A DNA stretch of 52,651 bases from Streptantibioticus ferralitis (GCF_029223525.1 NZ_JARHTQ010000042.1:1-52651); one strand, 5' to 3'. Counted from the stretch's first letter, positions 50,501 through 52,651 are shown. The notes: generated from the sequence alone by a model not told the origin. Translations and numbers: made by a program.

Positions 50501-52651
50501 GGGGTCGGCCAGGCCGTCGGTGGCGTCCTCCAGCAGATACGGTACGGCCTCTTCCTTCCCAGCGGCCAGCCGCGCGACGACCTGGTCGGTCACCTCCCGC
50601 AACGCCGCCGGACCGGTCGGCGGCGCGTGCTCGCCCTGCGCCCACATCGCGCGCTGATACGCACTCACCGCCCGCAGCGGCACCTGCACCGTGGCACCTT
50701 CCCCGGTACCCAACTCGCGTGTTCCGGGCGGCAGATGGTCGGCCATCGCCTTGTACAGCACCGGGTCGACGTTCATCATCGGCACCGGCTCGTCAGGCAC
50801 GGGACCGGACTCCGCGAAGGTGCCCGCGTCGGAGGCGTCGGGCAGTTCGACGCCGTTGTGCCACTGCCCTCCGGGCGCGCTCTGCTGCGTCGGATAGGGC
50901 ACGGCCTGTGGGGGCGCCCCGCCACCCAGTCGGGGCTGCTCGCCGTGGACCATCAGGTCGACGATCCCCTGGGCCCGGTCCTTGAGCAGACGCGGCACCG
51001 GGCGGCGCCAGTGCGCGGGGAGCTTGCCGTGCCATTCCGCCACCGCTTCCTGGCTCACCGTGCCGCCGGTCCACTCCGGCTGCAGTTGCAAGGCTCGGTT
51101 GACCGCGGCGGCCAGATCCGGGTCCCGGCCCAGGCTGTCGTCCTGCGGGAGCTGTTCGTGCTCGGAGGCGGGTCCCGCCGCCTCGATGGCGTCGATCGCT
51201 TCGCCCTGCCGGTCGGGGGCTACCTGCTGGACGGGGGTGGCGGCCGGTGTTGTTGTGATGGTGGCCGCCGAGTCCGTGGCAGTGGTGGTCGAGTCCGTGG
51301 CCGGCGTTGTTGTGGTGGTGACCGCCGCGCTCGTGGTCACGGAACTCGTGTCGGCCATGGTCGCGTTGGTCGTGTCGGCCGAGGTCGCGGTCGTGACCGC
51401 CGTGGCCGCGGCGGCGCGTGTGACGGTGACGAGGCGGTAGTCGCCATGATGACGGATGAGAAGCGGCACGCCGCCCACATCGGTGATCTCACGGCCTCCG
51501 GAGAACGTCAGGTCCGGCTCAGTGACCTCGACCTGCAAGGGGAGGTAGCCGGGCGTGTACCGGTTGCGCTCGTTGATTGCTGCGATGTTCGCCGCCAGCT
51601 CCCCTGCCTGGCTGGCATCCAGACCCTCGTTGTCCGTCAGCACCCAGGCCCTGCTGCCGGGCCCCATGACGTGCTCCATGAGCTGCGCCAGACCGCCTGG
51701 TCCCCCCTCCATCGCCCAGGGCCCAGGATGCGGAACGATCACATCGGTGTACGGCACATGCTGCCCGAACCCGGCAAACGAACCCGCGACCAGCGACACC
51801 GACCCCGCACCCGCAGCTCGTGCCATCAGCGGCTGCTCGATGTACGGGACCATCACCGGGTCGTACGCGTTCAGGTTGCCCCGCAACCGCAGCGCATTCG
51901 CCAGGAACTCGACGTCTTCAGGCCCGGCCCCGCCGTCCACCGCGGCGACGACCGTATTGCGCGTGCTCTCCAGCGCGTCCCGCAAAGCGCTGAAGTCCTC
52001 CACCCAACGCAGCCGCTCCCGCTGTCCCGGGTGCAACTGCTGGTACCACGGCGACGCGACGACGTCCGTCCACTCCAGAACCCCGGTGGCCTCACCTTGA
52101 TCGTTGTACTCGACCAGGGTCGGCAACTCCTCCTCATCGTCACCGACGCCTTCATACCGCGCGCCCCCCAGCGGGGCCTCAAGACCGGAACTCCATTCGA
52201 CAGGAGCAGCGGCGTCCGCCTCGCCTCCCACCGCCCTCGGTGCCAGGGACGGCTCGGGCGCCATGGGGGTGTCCACGGTGGACGTCGGCGCGTCCGTCGC
52301 GGACGGGGGCTCCGGCTCGTCGTGGGTCTCGGTCTGGTCCGGCGCGCCACGTTGGTCGGACGCATCACCCAGGGCGGAGTTTGGCTCCCGCATCGAGTCG
52401 AAAGCGGCAGCAGCGAGGTTCCCCCTGACCTGCTCCGGGTCCATCCCCAGACCCCGCAGGACACCGACGGCCCGCCCCTGGTCCTGCACGGCCTGCAGCC
52501 CGACGTACAGAGCCTGCCGCGCCTGCCAGCCCGAACCACCGTCGTCCTGCCGATAATGATCGACGTCCTGCTCCGCCCGCACCACCGCCGCCGACGCCCG
52601 CTGATACTCCTGCCAAGCCGCCACCCGCTCGTCCGCCGAGCCAGACGAACC
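23573..52651 (-). CDS. Giant modular lonely-Cys-type protein, at least 9,693 residues, 5' end outside the window
   Basis: One frame runs from the right edge to the TAA at 23573-23575 without a stop. Residues are numbered from the GTG at 52624, but nine sense codons precede it, no ribosome binding site is present, and the helical text continues across it, so the true start lies beyond the window. Approximate order: helical part (1-80); repeat R1 (136-410); Thr-rich linker; Trp-rich module (503-575); amidoligase domain (705-950); repeat R2 (1296-1570); lonely-Cys module X1 (1665-2932, H2345/C2391); units A1, B1, B2, A2 (2992-4075); acidic linker; units C1-C3 (4182-5065); second Trp-rich module; amidoligase-like domain II (5375-5769); X2 (5865-7165, H6516/C6562); beta-rich region (7312-8042); further domains; third His/Cys pair (H9038/C9081); unrecognised C-terminus. 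By eye there are only four Cys. Function unknown; a self-processing effector is possible. Confidence 0.9.
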   Translation of the reverse strand, partial: GSSGSADERVAAWQEYQRASAAVVRAEQDVDHYRQDDGGSGWQARQALYVGLQAVQDQGRAVGVLRGLGMDPEQVRGNLAAAAFDSMREPNSALGDASDQRGAPDQTETHDEPEPPSATDAPTSTVDTPMAPEPSLAPRAVGGEADAAAPVEWSSGLEAPLGGARYEGVGDDEEELPTLVEYNDQGEATGVLEWTDVVASPWYQQLHPGQRERLRWVEDFSALRDALESTRNTVVAAVDGGAGPEDVEFLANALRLRGNLNAYDPVMVPYIEQPLMARAAGAGSVSLVAGSFAGFGQHVPYTDVIVPHPGPWAMEGGPGGLAQLMEHVMGPGSRAWVLTDNEGLDASQAGELAANIAAINERNRYTPGYLPLQVEVTEPDLTFSGGREITDVGGVPLLIRHHGDYRLVTVTRAAAATAVTTATSADTTNATMADTSSVTTSAAVTTTTTPATDSTTTATDSAATITTTPAATPVQQVAPDRQGEAIDAIEAAGPASEHEQLPQDDSLGRDPDLAAAVNRALQLQPEWTGGTVSQEAVAEWHGKLPAHWRRPVPRLLKDRAQGIVDLMVHGEQPRLGGGAPPQAVPYPTQQSAPGGQWHNGVELPDASDAGTFAESGPVPDEPVPMMNVDPVLYKAMADHLPPGTRELGTGEGATVQVPLRAVSAYQRAMWAQGEHAPPTGPAALREVTDQVVARLAAGKEEAVPYLLEDATDGLADPERGAMTFGLEVEFTFPESFSREKRFEGIDKILADLKRAGLTRQDEIGAYHTAAEQEGGYREDPGGWVLEGDASVGAELVSPILRDTPRTWQDLATAIKIIKSHGGIVDASAGGHVHVGTSQFGRNPALPAAVLDLFRGYQAVLARLATSTRSQAHRGGTYAAEIPPRQTSGEQSRPADAVAPDWLPTTHYDALNFSAVVGEVTDHLEFRLWDGTLDPGEIQARVKLSLGLVHTALRMAGEPGWEAPAYQRMGEHGEVTQPVRYPADGVRPPGGQVVFEPDDPRYTPALFALLNLVYRRQADRDQAMAVFATTPWFGGKGAQAGVVGAEVGWAVPAGEPALAALEPLGRLFVHPLPGGAVFTKSADEPATGVSPADVSGVRDRFGQDAFVVQVAPGARRAPGVFGLGGSHQPTGQEFAALLPHLGRTGRQPLVIAYPSAELPASLFRWAQGVADALGQPVHVTATDEYLPGEIDFPPSRIDGLFVPHGGQVQIEDEALATAPGTAFLRIPPRAAATAAQDAVRPSGARYTRYGDQRAEPTQTAAGSATTAATWQGGDPMAPDTVQSDSVRPDIVRSDSVQSGSVNQVQVDAAAPVEWSSGLEAPLGGARYEGVGDDEEELPTLVEYNDQGEATGVLEWTDVVASPWYQQLHPGQRERLRWVEDFSALRDALESTRNTVVAAVDGGAGPEDVEFLANALRLRGNLNAYDPVMVPYIEQPLMARAAGAGSVSLVAGSFAGFGQHVPYTDVIVPHPGPWAMEGGPGGLAQLMEHVMGPGSRAWVLTDNEGLDASQAGELAANIAAINERNRYTPGYLPLQVEVTEPDLTFSGGREITDVGGVPLLIRHHGDYRLVTVTRAAAATAARPGVYQSATLPDAAAALEEHGAQTQALPQPQTEMDAATAPSGPVQSEPATTPVPRPVQSEPGPATVPSGPVQSEQVPKSAPYAPVFGQRGPGGAASAVHEPRYPLLFADPDYLARSAEYGRAVAEVLRGADAVDSSTRGALELLAKHAQEHYGGSGQVRGFVQALFNHEQALAGLAQHPAGSSRVTGPKNPKKRPVLPSFGRKSKARLSDDVTSAVQPLLLKGDRERFESSLKAFMGGAAWYATQHPELMPAGPRSRGPEWDAAMHARGYRGFADLTDSQREQARQVELLLGVYQHVGGSDVDALMFRDALAHWYMAQPDALPWEWFLDASHRAGVWDREMEPDPWVTDLSRVHGWIHGVLAPWARSEKASDGAKNAVESPPHLEPYKRAAEGLLNAALTGRGGWADPAALMHAPVTRTGTGATSHRDWPQRQAAMRDLLRGPGALDHRSVFGPLAHRYALSLAAGPDALFFEPGLTVDRLRDLIRQAGAQADPADVATWPLLMLRDPALRDALGPSGSPAAVRQAVDALASSADEQLLGEIRGHASMAEEALDRRPAVPADSGSMYYVAHAPGPLLTADRAYAAPGREEELPPFAKWTSDRGVALRKLSELAEGLPPGSGHPVLVELREPVSLRKTALHAPSPGEFTAQAPGPLRLLVDHAGLGGDQKRGPWYAHVVVGELAPKTPRVPWDREILMREVRGDDGTLTGLENHNLEEYEGRRNFYRGLLRLKEFDVWPTADSGKKPDGTRVPGPAASHVAGSPNGAHGYVFSAQHGDSQGVRGVGRYGPGMISGSQSGRSVAERLTAQGVSAQTSLLLWQCSAGISPPGLKSPAQLFADQQPAARLVRGGNTTVGFWGKSTHLRPGWGSVPLSEIAVNPFRSRSADVRDVAANIVDPYVVGETGQHWNYGSAWGPIAEDYETALGAHLSRQPDVTDIAKRAARALEPLLGQPAPGANRPDVPLNELMTAFRDASQHAYGLSQSRGAADDAAQRRLLEQRGIRLHIGSVPSTEPMYALYYALGLPSEDFPAFVKAVFAYGLTTGRTFAALVADLSASGMSANQAALTAALASNGRHLYGLADTLFVQGESVPQDLAGDLRPPHLTLYGKLAAPIDALPSGAAPLATGGLDPAYATALRLLGSGPDRALLEASPGALAGAVRGAVDDAVRRGSLGDLPLLLLQDPALRTSANQAAKLDPGSAAYTEVHQDLLRRAAALVPGLLEQIPVHQAMAAEALSRQPASNGLAYLALPVPAEADVGGLTRLDVTSLAPDPQTALAELGPLPAGTRPVLVKVANPSAGTVPAGGGDRFRYAVPTELRITAHGGRTASDGVSYDVLEATEAPAPHRQTGLDAVKAALSAAEMDKPPRSVAKGSTPPQNTAVPVGTSTDVQTAAAPSVDAVTEADPYGRMGTVQQPMAPDVAQRQGRYVPESPSVVRDARALLGRLAGPGVDLGVLARRLLHLGDSASLDAQRMNALFNLVAAADAAGRAGSLAAIGALDLERRGVLDERSLMYGPTGEVEGRDYTGSMSPAADLDIYGVFGDDGRPAGPREAMPWGSNRWAVATLGGPGLPVLRGADDSELRVNDWDEFAELMRHDWARPEDAPMVILSPDVGSLAADGLQIVADVLRVRAWAPNGGFRLLHDGRGTAHVVLVGHGAVWVSRDPARPPRPQADTAGDAQGELQMDTSPDIGVDVLAGRQVVTAGGVQGEVRTDTSSDAGVDEQMAQPPPLVAAFGEDVVNHERYPVFARAVAVLERARVGHPVFGASELDLAGIVRWIAGRDSAVPVEPGVFEAALGMVDEAAGLGRAGNLFQLAAHYLVKNGVLDASTEVTGTGGSFAGRDLTGEAPRELDFGQVAVQNRDGRIGAAVPAPWRGQPHVVWAKVAASGRPLVGGREVDEEVLAALIAMDPKRRSRVEVLLLIPGAGGGLRTLPRKVASATLGKVWAPDGEFDARELRRGSRRKLVLVSPDPGNVPVGRWIPSQPDPVSAAPEAAQARTARAVLERARVGHPVFGAGELDLAGIVRWIAGRDSAVPVEPGVFEAALGMVDEAAGLGRAGNLFQLAAHYLVKNGVLDASTEVTGTGGSFAGRDLTGEAPRELDFGQVAVQNRDGRIGAAVPAPWRGQPHVVWAKVAASGRPLVGGREVDEEVLAALIAMDPKRRSRVEVLLLIPGAGGGLRTLPRKVASATLGKVWAPDGEFDARKLRGGSRRKLVLVSPDPGNVPVGRWIPSQPDPVSAAPEAAQRHGRYVPESPSGVRDARALLGRLAGPGVDLGVLVRRLLHLGDSASLDAQRMNALLNLVAAADAAGRAGSLAAIGALDLERRGVLDERSLMYGPTGEVEGREYTGDITRVDLDEYGLLGGDGQVRGPRAAPWGSNRWAVATLGGPGLPVLRGADDSELRVNDWDEFAELMRHDWARPADAEMVVLSHAAGSLTADGPRIVAEALGVRTWAPDSGFRLLPDGRGTAHVVLVGHGAAWVPIGLARPPHPQAGTAGDAQGELQMDTSSDTSVDVPADGQFVTGQPDLSGAGGQLSGSDGSSDVEMEDLGPDFQGGQEEQGEQGEREDQEMSDLPANLGDLVRSWVPDESGGDLDLDLPDPPEELLGVRVPTAPLQSPVGSVVESLVGSGVGVDELRGVLGDGAGGLDDGLLTAGGRVLGGLEPGLDGQAGVADAIDRVAREVMGLPAGGEVSGRVRAELVGLLAEAGGAGRAGSVEAVTAFYLERTYNALGRSGGSLVAGVDLTGGSQEVDSGSYRSTSAARSGGGVLRDSRQTPWAVQGGVPPWPIVVVPRGQLRSGARIGLVGWKRSHRKMGRDLPWGVFNELIKHHRRRPRGADILLVMPTVDVQDRSRWVNLGSYIDDLARSIADAVGVRVRWTSYSTDLDSGAGERQSLVVYGVPEAVGGEVWKSVEPSGSYREEAGPPLSADLVPLLGDSATGLNTGLVNAGADLLRQWGGLSAASIAAAAREVLDWSQEVTAAVRAEVLTVIGEALDAGRAESIHAVTAFQVESQNFSGRHPFDRPMGTPEHPVQGINATARYFVFDAGRYQRTVGGVEGSPWPVDTNPLVVSRPSATGHVPWRTQFGTTAPVRQLHPEAVAHLLKHFRKRPQGADMVVLAEGEHNFEPGQVVPGRRVLAEAVKNIVGVRVWHIPHPVNIHGVNGRAGGDGGLRPVGIRSSGGEVTELLEPAEGAYREPKRAVTGRAGRPGLSAPRRLLQRRKAGPLDWERLREVEGVESWVLEELLGNEMPSWGTDASTLLSAGGGVLERLGGGRAAEVIDRVVRQVMLLTDEEDATTPKWRAEVLKSLAHAYSAGRGGTVHAATAYYLQHRGARHGVALRPVGPPPLPTTGGNLAFQKYAIDISRYRLEGDPELGVLNTGLPDNTWTAVVNPGRRDEHVSWRDGDRRRDMPWGVVAELIKYADRPSEAPVLLLMTSGDRQNPRSLPPAFADMVARTVGGVPVFYIPHSTILQVHRGAQSRNPLRIRADRTVGSPIVRANPPDVAEQGHGLAGGQAQPSAGPSAVHIQTENSSTLTSPDDEQRGSGVPDRQRPVQGRSGADEDAIEVIGAAEAVSGHDRAVQVAVPRLEYLTSEVNRVLEARPEWTNRPERNGEPVDEETVADWYRRLPWSWRGPVPRLPEEQARGIADLIMGRTLPGLFGGAPGTGAYRQASANPFGAEAGDVAYRSQDAAWGVIRDWPELSAVSGQRRSSALQRIDHAVGSALQRPSERRLRRVLDAASQWKADKSPRSSRWQAVSQLEAAVGSLLSPEPAPQYAPQQYASQHGASQQYASRHGAPQEQAGPAHEPPAVLVEGYAPALGFEAQLNGFRVRLPVGTDEEDYGVLVLVEVPGLLKVVLDTVDGVPILEVTSEPARGLSGGRPDGRADKDEVMAAFRDLLGRLEAARPYESLSRIFPAHAGYEVDPLAADLRVTRNGDVTGMLIHYTVATPVAGVTGVMGHVAERMRTESYATRTAYGDLFAAREFGEFGAREFNRWLQMYPGAVSRGVDSLELENALALAYSQVAAAARRRMGGAALAKEFSGVSSRDQLSVVRAALGVAPRAFLEHMQEIFKAEFVETYRRYTRDLPTPVDLLSRPLPHRWEGRPDATLGDYLDNMLSESPRHVVSQHHALYIRTEFGRLDSNPVDGEPLIDPEGVRLELRHYAPLASTVETLSEGFYTLAQLLVDRYNDVRYVYGLPPVGRPLDFSASQAPLPSGSSQPGRRPGGFLPVTEALHTDPVHTEAPHTDPVHTEADAGSATAQAGAAGGQATAPAVGTAQQGSTGGQQAAVSGPAATAFPAVHEPRYPNLFTGPSRAEYQARSDEYGRAAARTLAADPLMRAHLQEALSQVVQISRSRPGGLTPAFLSLLHSGSSLHGLAAVAAEKRLLDPDNPPPFDELMAAFQRVAPHFASAQQLPVVAGIQAREAAWDAEMRRRGYHGSGELTAGQLQQARDVELMLRVYDELRIPGGDKFMFREAVAGWFLSRPDALPWEWFLDVSHRAGVWDEEVEPDPWLTDMSRVHGWIHGTLDPRERLPHGTLAGDQAVRDALRPPHVVMYAAQTEPLLGHEVTGLGVWFDPTQVLGVGFNQLTGVTGRASELWGARREALRDQLRDPATLTVLQRLSAGHCMALTLVSGPDARFFVPGVLGGGPQALDRLRAEFQAAGLSTDPSNRAQWPLLMLRDPGIRAVIGGSAPAADLKAAVDAFVQRVDERLLAEVRGHASMAEEALDLLPAKPADGRSAVYTLIAPGPLFGGTSTYPGKGKELPLSAFHIGSSDRAAALKDLNDRLKGVPPGTRHGVVLEVVRPLSSRETSIFSLTPGKRQVQSPRPTTLRTLGHSYGRDGKTGLWYELIVATEVQRPTSKIAWDNEVLVRGVRTPSGVLFGYSSHNSRDHAFRRDAYARFPFVSHHKVHDIRNGKSGPPRPWPLPVGVSQHTGKPGFAVFAAHGSPHLLAVIGRFGPKLLSGTQSGAESARRLAEAGIANDTPLLQWQCSVGTKRPGLSSVAQQAVGEQPPQRASYAGNTVVGTSGRGQQNYVELAPGWNAAPDVDVARVQPPATRGSGMPAPSTEPYFAGQAARYPVTSEWFGYAAVYDAALGERLSGDQGSLAVMRRVVKAIADSGRFEMAIDPSGPGVTLNELIDVTRAAANDRSPADATPLIVSAPVHKQLLEERGISVAPQTPRTRAMYHLYRDLDLPGERFPAFVRAVFGWALSQRQPLAGLLLELWLSGMSGNQAALTAALAGNGPHLYGLVDTMFAPRDGLPPGDLAERLRLPHRRTHSEGMSWLAAHPDGVQVPQGLMQAVRLLSASEKLPPVPAGAEPQLGARTWADRHSAARDWGSGLVDRLDPAHVIELYQLSHDGNRWLLESGADELPFAEGAAALKPLLWKEINAAVDRMEEGHELYLPPLLRHPILQRHTDRLVVALPDTDAFDEIHQDMLNTIPTLARALRAQLPIHRGLAAEGLAELPPVKRPVFYAFEAPVAGAGGSLARLSVPQFQRVALEEADALAQLGTVADPTRRVVVEVANSTARDFTALAHDPGRRQIRYAAATVLAGRSRHGRTDGDGNPYELVRVEELPSADPRNALDAVKAVATAAETQMAPLPGSDALDQSSADRHSGQLTGAAVTPSYAAARRSSDAAMDDASEAGESGSEASMDDESDAAESGTVVRRRRSGDESDAGERDDRAPAYPDPRFRNDGIAASLAVEDAVSRVPGPSRDRASDVASSATAQPHASQSEAAAPVTKAPPRVVATLRLPPYLESMRAPGLAHLHDLSVLPWVAERIRTLTEGGDPKPVIDELESNGGAFIGDGVPFQVRGGDGWYDVTVAVNRADRERRPLITLVDRTKGEGPDIAGLQMATGTDARSTKSTHGWAVKASATVLLPTPTPGLLAGGTAVVNLSFGQTSRESGAQETLSLNSLLASADGSVDVPRQVTVSVRVERTGRLGVPRVFRANGPATVTVPVRFLVADGPQPGSASLEPLPAKTARALRFADSLDILGVTDTGGQFAGGKGLFDVIRSLVHPALTAPGAPGRSTAFKAGTADRLTHDLHSFFEGWTDSEELVSADGYLRGGYRARGEIVRIAPAFPVDDMFSRRYRQSDRQRSVEVSHGIGGEVGLGPAVGLGLIPGGPRVRLAVRPALMSAISRAVSSKSIVTTAAGPQITGGRIVYQARVRIWAEGTGARSSAMRAGLAGGPAYKDVTAWLSLRPDEAASLGLKLPGDMSTIPPLLRPPGYERTMPFGPSSPSVALSKVDTAQLVQHIEALFVEDPRLDGFLPGFGDANKSGFFQTAPDHARMRTNHRNLIKALSPSNMTARKGQLLSTGIPVRLRRKGWTSNEYVLVRVKGRFVTAPQYKGDIADWRMRSTAKLVGRAHSGEGGQYGASLVGSLSAKPIPGHYYLTFAAAFGATRARVNMAGPNMEARWLTTGSADTSAYDSVLAFDVEVTSVTRPRTWRRYATPGLPGRQSPEVTVIARTGAASGAAAGVRPLAVDPVPVQLTTPTALTLAPSAVHLPHIAADTRTIPVPELRGINTMYDPAWAAPAPEKRALKQWLALEIVGDGAEIRELAQELLADAAGGDEAFTVPGLDPALWIEERFSADTLPSGLARGTKSAWIADDLRYERRAGTLSGAVGSRFHVVNPSVVEVLDGPATEQWLTGGHQVVSAKDASRFVKTSLMLAGAGDPSQTTFLFGGLAPSFGFNKSLQSLLASAAAIDRITVTGADQRVVLVQGDLEVLMAAEAAVGILPAKLRTGGRLLSRSAAALLTEEQARALGLGTQIDTRLRARGITPPAPDAEGSEDAPEVPVGDGSHAAVPEPATAATAAAGGSEAERTAAEPAPAPQPQLQPETEPEPDRAAELRLAEDGPLGLGTVENAPDFGRLLPALRGKLTARQGKLTKDLIPVDLLPERLLDDKRHNTERLGAVLDGAVGLLSSLMDDDVSVELFDQNRGTRAYWARLVLSRGDGTFHSRPQQGRAIAYQTTAVLDGGTTSSEGRGPGLDAPTVVDGTLSDSAGGLAGLPAGGTSAQRTFADTVRKALMTSVKTVIPDKAGMVHIKIPVSARLELHRAGSPDDPRPIVSVDLEAPLPAQDGSPVEDDRYLLFRIPESDLRALMGLRPPRELPPVDQPLASLAPPAQWSASGVRLPREAQANGFRGAAQVRAGMAALTRKLGASPNFQTIGKAVAYTVREEVSTEWLESALPVLTTSGLPLPSAFVKRFFGTEDLDVFLHARLTDGEVLGTGEKADFEAVSGASPGSMGLLDSGQGGRLADSGGVAGQGAPLPAWLNSGAHFYHDYETTPARSAGHSTTETAQRSSGNVTTLVFSGPYAMVQFTVDLRLVARLRDTARHAMAIKDAEAELDVPIAHPVPIRMTRDSAARMLAAGAITDPRNHVLRSQVKVERILDRHGQPSGLMSYTREGAAARRDAYREVPGIREYTQWRRDADGHLVSTQRRLPVAPDAKVVVWGSHGGGGRFTGATEEDKAIGFDAEGLLSLFEGELPADATDILLTSCSSGADQRTQKEVARRIQEATGLGVHLPEYDSSVTPATADEPVRIHTHERPDDSPTRFVSALPEGRAEVPQTVVAGPAQRQPDYPAARYRNAGPSTALAGDAGVQTAAPAPGAAQLPDDLYPGEAVIERLSGSIEGHVVLAKAKANIWAPGTWWPEHWMTPGPARLRRALERRVVRGEVFGDQDLADIATLSRVDPQWLSDVGIGALAEAEAYADGGYKDWLKLAPGKRLLVATLSFRSHGPDARASGEPVPISPDYTLGRFMTTQGAVPREGKQPLYDERDAQIRQTAVDTLHPAGLAPERRHDEADSPAVEAAAVKDAKAREILTAVLLVLQHGLKVYDPQQRMHVDYREGDVIRALAHGGRVNIRVPALREGESRASLTDFLGVTEGGRRAKSVDKRRFATHRTAVGKNKGNEPGAFREKGGVGASLTNLFTPSAPVLGLEPPELMGIDISGGGLGSKDWNGDVVLPNGSYGHMLLVFTAPTPKKDGSLLVGIETIKPHAESPVGYEHDFRSTEATANPESVLHGHKGDKIGSGGLKLNERLVDLRELGTAQGSGDWRAFLDQVKQEWDAKLTATADGTPERRALYEELVGRRRFDGETG
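23576..25100 (-). other. Unrecognised C-terminal domain of the giant protein
   Basis: The last 500 or so residues include PGTWWPEHWMTPGPARLRRA, a basic centre (RRAKSVDKRRFATHRTAVGK) and a late conserved-looking block NGSYGHMLLVFTAP, VGIETIKPHAES, VLHGHKGDKIGSG. The Gly/His/Lys-rich block near the end looks enzyme-like but matches nothing I know. If the protein is autoprocessed at the third His-Cys domain, this part could be the released effector. Confidence 0.45.
25370..25540 (-). other. Third His-Cys pair, caspase-like peptidase motif
   Basis: VVVWGSHGGGGRFTG with H9038 (25511-25513) and DILLTSCSSG with C9081 (25382-25384), 43 residues apart. Each follows a hydrophobic strand, the layout of clan CD peptidases such as the autoprocessing domain of MARTX and clostridial toxins. 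It lies about 600 residues before the C-terminus, just upstream of an unrecognised terminal domain. Confidence 0.6.
28500..30690 (-). other. Beta-rich region of unknown function
   Basis: Residues about 7312-8042. Long runs of alternating hydrophobic residues with Gly/Asp turns (PRQVTVSVRVERTGRLGVPR, ATVTVPVRFLVADG, YQARVRIWAEGTGA, YYLTFAAAFGATRARVNMAG). No family recognised. It could be a beta-barrel or beta-solenoid used for binding or delivery. Confidence 0.4.
31130..35035 (-). other. X2: lonely-Cys module, second copy
   Basis: Residues about 5865-7165. It aligns with X1 along its length: HEPRYPNLFTGPSRAEYQAR, LPWEWFLDVSHRAGVWD, WLTDMSRVHGWIHG, FAAHGSPH with H6516 (33077-33079), LLQWQCSVG with C6562 (32939-32941), SGMSGNQAALTAALAGNGPH, LDAVKAVATAAE. 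The His-Cys spacing is again exactly 46. It has one extra Cys (C6197, in SAGHCMALTL) where X1 has Tyr. Confidence 0.75.
35320..36500 (-). other. Amidoligase-like domain II, probably degenerate
   Basis: Residues about 5375-5769. In the same order as the first amidoligase domain it shows ALGFEAQLNG (G-x-E-x-Q in place of G-x-E-x-E), ILEVTSEPARG, LIHYTVATP and VRLELRHYA. The second Glu and the second His of H-x-H are replaced, so catalysis is doubtful. Like the first copy it is preceded by a Trp-rich module (36.9-37.15 kb). Homology is inferred from motif order and context. Confidence 0.4.
40400..41180 (-). repeat. A2: outer unit of the A-B-B-A array
   Basis: Partner of A1. After it come an acidic linker rich in Glu, Asp and Gln (about 40090-40380) and three more divergent units, C1-C3, of the same outline (about 40080-39170, 39150-38310 and 38310-37430), each with a GRAGSVEAVTAF-, GRAESIHAVTAF- or GRGGTVHAATAY-like turn. 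Confidence 0.85.
41183..41913 (-). repeat. B2: tandem repeat unit in the central array
   Basis: Second copy of B1, adjacent and in frame. Differences cluster around 41300 (the ARKLRGGS versus ARELRRGS segment). It is followed directly by unit A2. Confidence 0.92.
41930..42660 (-). repeat. B1: tandem repeat unit in the central array
   Basis: 731 bases matching 41183-41913 with only a few differences, at an offset of 747 bases (249 codons). It encodes a unit from ERARVGHPVFGASELDLAGI to PSQPDPVSAAPEAAQ. Confidence 0.92.
42840..43650 (-). repeat. A1: outer unit of the A-B-B-A array
   Basis: About 270 residues, with VRDARALLGRLAGPGVDLGV, MYGPTGEVEG and GFRLLHDGRGTAHVVLVGHG. It is about 85-90 percent alike, by eye, to A2 at 40400-41180, from which it is separated by B1 and B2. 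The B units share its outline (helical start, GRAG turn, strand-rich end), so A and B are distant relatives. Confidence 0.85.
43830..47640 (-). other. X1: lonely-Cys module, first copy
   Basis: Residues about 1665-2932. It begins at HEPRYPLLFADPDYLARSAE, passes LPWEWFLDASHRAGVWD and WVTDLSRVHGWIHG, and reaches FSAQHGDSQ with H2345 (45590-45592) and LLLWQCSAG with C2391 (45452-45454), 46 residues apart as in clan CD peptidases. Further conserved parts are SGMSANQAALTAALASNGRH and LDAVKAALSAAE. A segment near 45.9-46.2 kb (KWTSDRGVAL, PVLVELREP, GEFTAQAPGPLRLLV) faintly recalls ADP-ribosyltransferase folds; unproven. X2 is its divergent copy. Confidence 0.75.
47917..48737 (-). repeat. R2: second copy of the 821-bp internal repeat
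   Basis: Partner of R1. It lies between the amidoligase cassette and the X1 module. The single mismatch indicates a recent duplication or ongoing gene conversion. Confidence 0.95.
49790..50520 (-). other. Amidoligase-type (COOH-NH2 ligase) domain inside the giant protein
   Basis: Residues about 705-950 carry MTFGLEVEFTF (from M713), WVLEGDASVGAELVSPIL, GGHVHVG (H822, H824), then HLEFRLWDGTLDPGEI. These are the G-x-E-x-E, E-L-x-S-P, H-x-H and L-E-F-R elements of the Amidoligase_2 family, glutamine-synthetase-fold enzymes predicted to make amide bonds using ATP. All expected metal/ATP-binding acidic and His residues appear present. It is preceded by the Trp-rich module at 50.9-51.1 kb. Confidence 0.75.
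51397..52217 (-). repeat. R1: first copy of an 821-bp internal repeat
   Basis: Identical to 47917-48737 except for one base (52175 G, 48695 A). The offset is exactly 3,480 bases, that is 1,160 codons, so both copies are read in the same frame. It encodes a 274-residue unit beginning near PVEWSSGLEAPLGGARYEGV and ending GDYRLVTVTRAAAATA. Strand/helix alternation around AGSVSLVAGSFAGFG and SRAWVLTDNEGLDAS suggests an alpha/beta fold; no family recognised. Confidence 0.95.
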
